8,887 nt of DNA from CAVPGH01 sp046726955 (GTDB taxonomy: Bacteria; Acidobacteriota; Vicinamibacteria; Fen-336). This document shows positions 7,530 to 8,887 of this stretch, piece after piece. The stretch spans positions 1-8,887 of the forward strand of contig JBKPBQ010000456.1 of the NCBI GenBank assembly GCA_046726955.1. Reading direction: 5' to 3'. A model generated the notes under the pieces. That model was not told the origin of the DNA. It was given only the letters and a program-made list of their open reading frames with translations, and did not search any database. Position 1 is the stretch's first letter. Each line of letters opens with the position of its first letter. A program made the position numbers and the translations under genes.

Positions 7530-8887
7530 CCGACCTCCCCGGGCGCCGCGCCCTCGGGCGCATGAGCCTTGGCGCCCGCCAGGCGCTCCACCACCACGAA
7601 GAGGACGGGGATGATGAAGATCGCGATCCCGGTGGCGGCGAGCATTCCCGAGATGACGGCCGTGCCCAGGATCTGGCGGCCCACCGCCCCCGCGCCCTTC
7701 GCGAGCCAGAGCGGGACGCAACCGAAGATGAACGCGAACGACGTCATCAGGATCGGGCGCAGCCGGAGGCGCGCGCCCTCGAGGGCGGCATCGACGAGCG
7801 GCTCACCGCGCTCGAAGCCGGCCTTCGCGAACTCGACGATCAGAATCGCGTTCTTGGCGGCGAGACCGATCAGCATGACGAGCCCGATCTGTCCGAACAC
7901 GTCGAGCGCGAACCCGCGCAGGAAGAGCCCCAAGAAGGCCCCGGTGACCGCCACGGGAACGGAGAGGAGGACGCTGAAGGGCAGCGACCAGCTCTCGTAG
8001 AGGGCGGCCAGGATCAGGAAGACGAAGCCGAGCGAGAGCGCGAAGATGGCGCCCGCCCGGCCGGCGGCCTTCTTCTCCTGGTACGAGAGGTCCGCCCAGT
8101 CGTAGCCCATCTCGCGCGACAGCACCTGCCGCGCCACGTCCTCGAGCGCGTTGAGCGCGTCCCCCGAGCTGTAGCCGGGGGCGGGCTGGCCCGTGATCTG
8201 GGCGCCGCGGAAGAGGTTGAAGCGCTGCGTGTACTCCGGCCCGTAGATCCGGCGCGTGCTCACCACGGTGGAGAGGGGCAGCATGTTCCCGTCGTTGTTG
8301 CGCACGTGGAAGCGGCCGATGTCCTCGGGAGAGAGGCGGTCCTCCGCCTCCGCCTGCAGGAAGACGCGCCACTGCCGTCCGAAGCGGTTGAACTGGTTCA
8401 CGTAGAGGCCCCCGAGGAACGCCTGCAGGGTCTGGTAGACGTCGGCGACGGGCACGCCCTGCTTCAGCACCTTCTCCCGGTCCACGTCGGCGTAGATCTG
8501 GGGGACGCCGGCCCGGAACGCGGTGTTGAGGTTGGCAAGTTCCGGCCGCTTGCGCGCGGCCTCCATGAACTTCTGGAGGTTGTCGTTCAGCACTTCGACC
8601 GCTCCTCCACTCCGGTCCTGCAGGTAGAACGAGAAGCCGCCTGCGGAACCGACGCCGGGGATGGCGGGGGGCGAGAACGCGAAGGCCACGGCGTCCGGCA
8701 CCTCCGACCGCAGCCGGCGGTTGATCGTGCCGAGGACGCCGCGGAAGGAGAGCGCCTCCGTCCGCCGCTCGTCCCAGGGGTCGAGGCCGACGAAGAAGAA
8801 CGCGGTGTAGGAGGCAGAGGTGCGGGTGAGGAGGCTGAAGCCGTTGATGGTGGTGACGAACTTCACGCCGTGCACGGACTTCAGGAG
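7526..8887 (-). CDS. RND efflux pump, HAE1/AcrB type, C-terminal half (cut by window edge)
   Basis: The frame is open to the right edge, so only the last 453 residues are present, roughly the part after residue 555 of AcrB-like pumps. The GTG at 8875 is an internal valine. The visible part begins in the second porter domain (AFSPPAIPGVGSAGGFSFYLQDR, shown here in pieces: PPAIPGVG, GGFSFYLQDR). It then has the docking segment and transmembrane helices 8-12: GAIFALSLGFVFLILAALYE, SVLLSVPVAVTGAFLGLF, GLVMLIGLAAKNAILIVEFA, and LRPILMTSFAFIFGCVPLWL, and a last helix near GIAIFIIPVLFVVV. The Lys of GLAAKNAILIVEF corresponds to AcrB K940 and the Arg of RLRPILMTS to R971, both in proton relay; the paired TM4 aspartates lie outside the window. 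It exports hydrophobic or amphiphilic compounds using the proton gradient. The channel gene follows with a 4-nt overlap; an adaptor gene is expected upstream. Confidence 0.95.
   Translation of the reverse strand, partial: LLKSVHGVKFVTTINGFSLLTRTSASYTAFFFVGLDPWDERRTEALSFRGVLGTINRRLRSEVPDAVAFAFSPPAIPGVGSAGGFSFYLQDRSGGAVEVLNDNLQKFMEAARKRPELANLNTAFRAGVPQIYADVDREKVLKQGVPVADVYQTLQAFLGGLYVNQFNRFGRQWRVFLQAEAEDRLSPEDIGRFHVRNNDGNMLPLSTVVSTRRIYGPEYTQRFNLFRGAQITGQPAPGYSSGDALNALEDVARQVLSREMGYDWADLSYQEKKAAGRAGAIFALSLGFVFLILAALYESWSLPFSVLLSVPVAVTGAFLGLFLRGFALDVFGQIGLVMLIGLAAKNAILIVEFAKAGFERGEPLVDAALEGARLRLRPILMTSFAFIFGCVPLWLAKGAGAVGRQILGTAVISGMLAATGIAIFIIPVLFVVVERLAGAKAHAPEGAAPGEVG

Noticed and set aside
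6204..7565. 453-aa plus-strand frame opposite the outer-membrane channel gene
   Set aside because: Complete antisense overlap with a well-supported NodT family gene; repetitive Leu/Glu/Arg/Val composition that mirrors the coding strand.

Overview
High-GC bacterial DNA with compact genes on both strands. A tripartite RND efflux system shows a Gram-negative cell envelope. The C-terminal 'TPCRVVDTR' surface domain, the ECF42-type sigma factor with its DGPF partner, and the Tat-type exported proteins would fit an environmental lineage such as Acidobacteriota. That placement is inference; there is no rRNA or phylogenetic marker here. I see no tRNA, rRNA, CRISPR array, IS element or attachment site.

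Layout. 1-568 (+): the 3' end of a secreted surface protein (DUF11-type repeat plus a C-terminal domain), closed by a strong intrinsic terminator (613-660). 660-1340 (-): an exported hemerythrin-domain protein. 1476-1925 (+): a PrxQ/BCP-like peroxiredoxin whose peroxidatic cysteine codon is an in-frame TGA, followed at once by a 37-nt hairpin with bacterial SECIS geometry; this is very probably a selenoprotein. 1922-3178 and 3175-3573 (-): an ECF42-type sigma factor and its DGPF/YCII-like partner gene, overlapping by 4 nt, with a candidate self-recognised promoter at 3624-3650. 3802-5547 (+): a secreted PhoX-like (DUF839) protein. 5626-6045 (-): a small secreted cupin. 6108-7529 and 7526->8887 (-): a NodT-type outer-membrane lipoprotein and the C-terminal half of an HAE1-type RND pump, in one operon with a 4-nt ATGA overlap; the adaptor gene probably lies beyond the right edge.

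How the genes may work together. The hemerythrin (Fe-O2 chemistry) and the predicted selenocysteine peroxiredoxin (peroxide reduction) are divergent across a 135-bp gap and may share oxygen or peroxide regulation. The sigma factor and DGPF genes form the standard ECF42 cassette. The pump genes would form an inner-membrane pump, adaptor and outer-membrane channel complex, with the cupin downstream on the same strand. The most unusual item is the UGA-containing peroxiredoxin: a conventional gene caller would truncate it to an 89-aa GTG-start protein (1656-1925) or call it a pseudogene.

Non-coding stretches: all gaps are under 300 bp. The longest, 3574-3801, holds the candidate ECF42 promoter on the minus strand and the Shine-Dalgarno of the PhoX-like gene.
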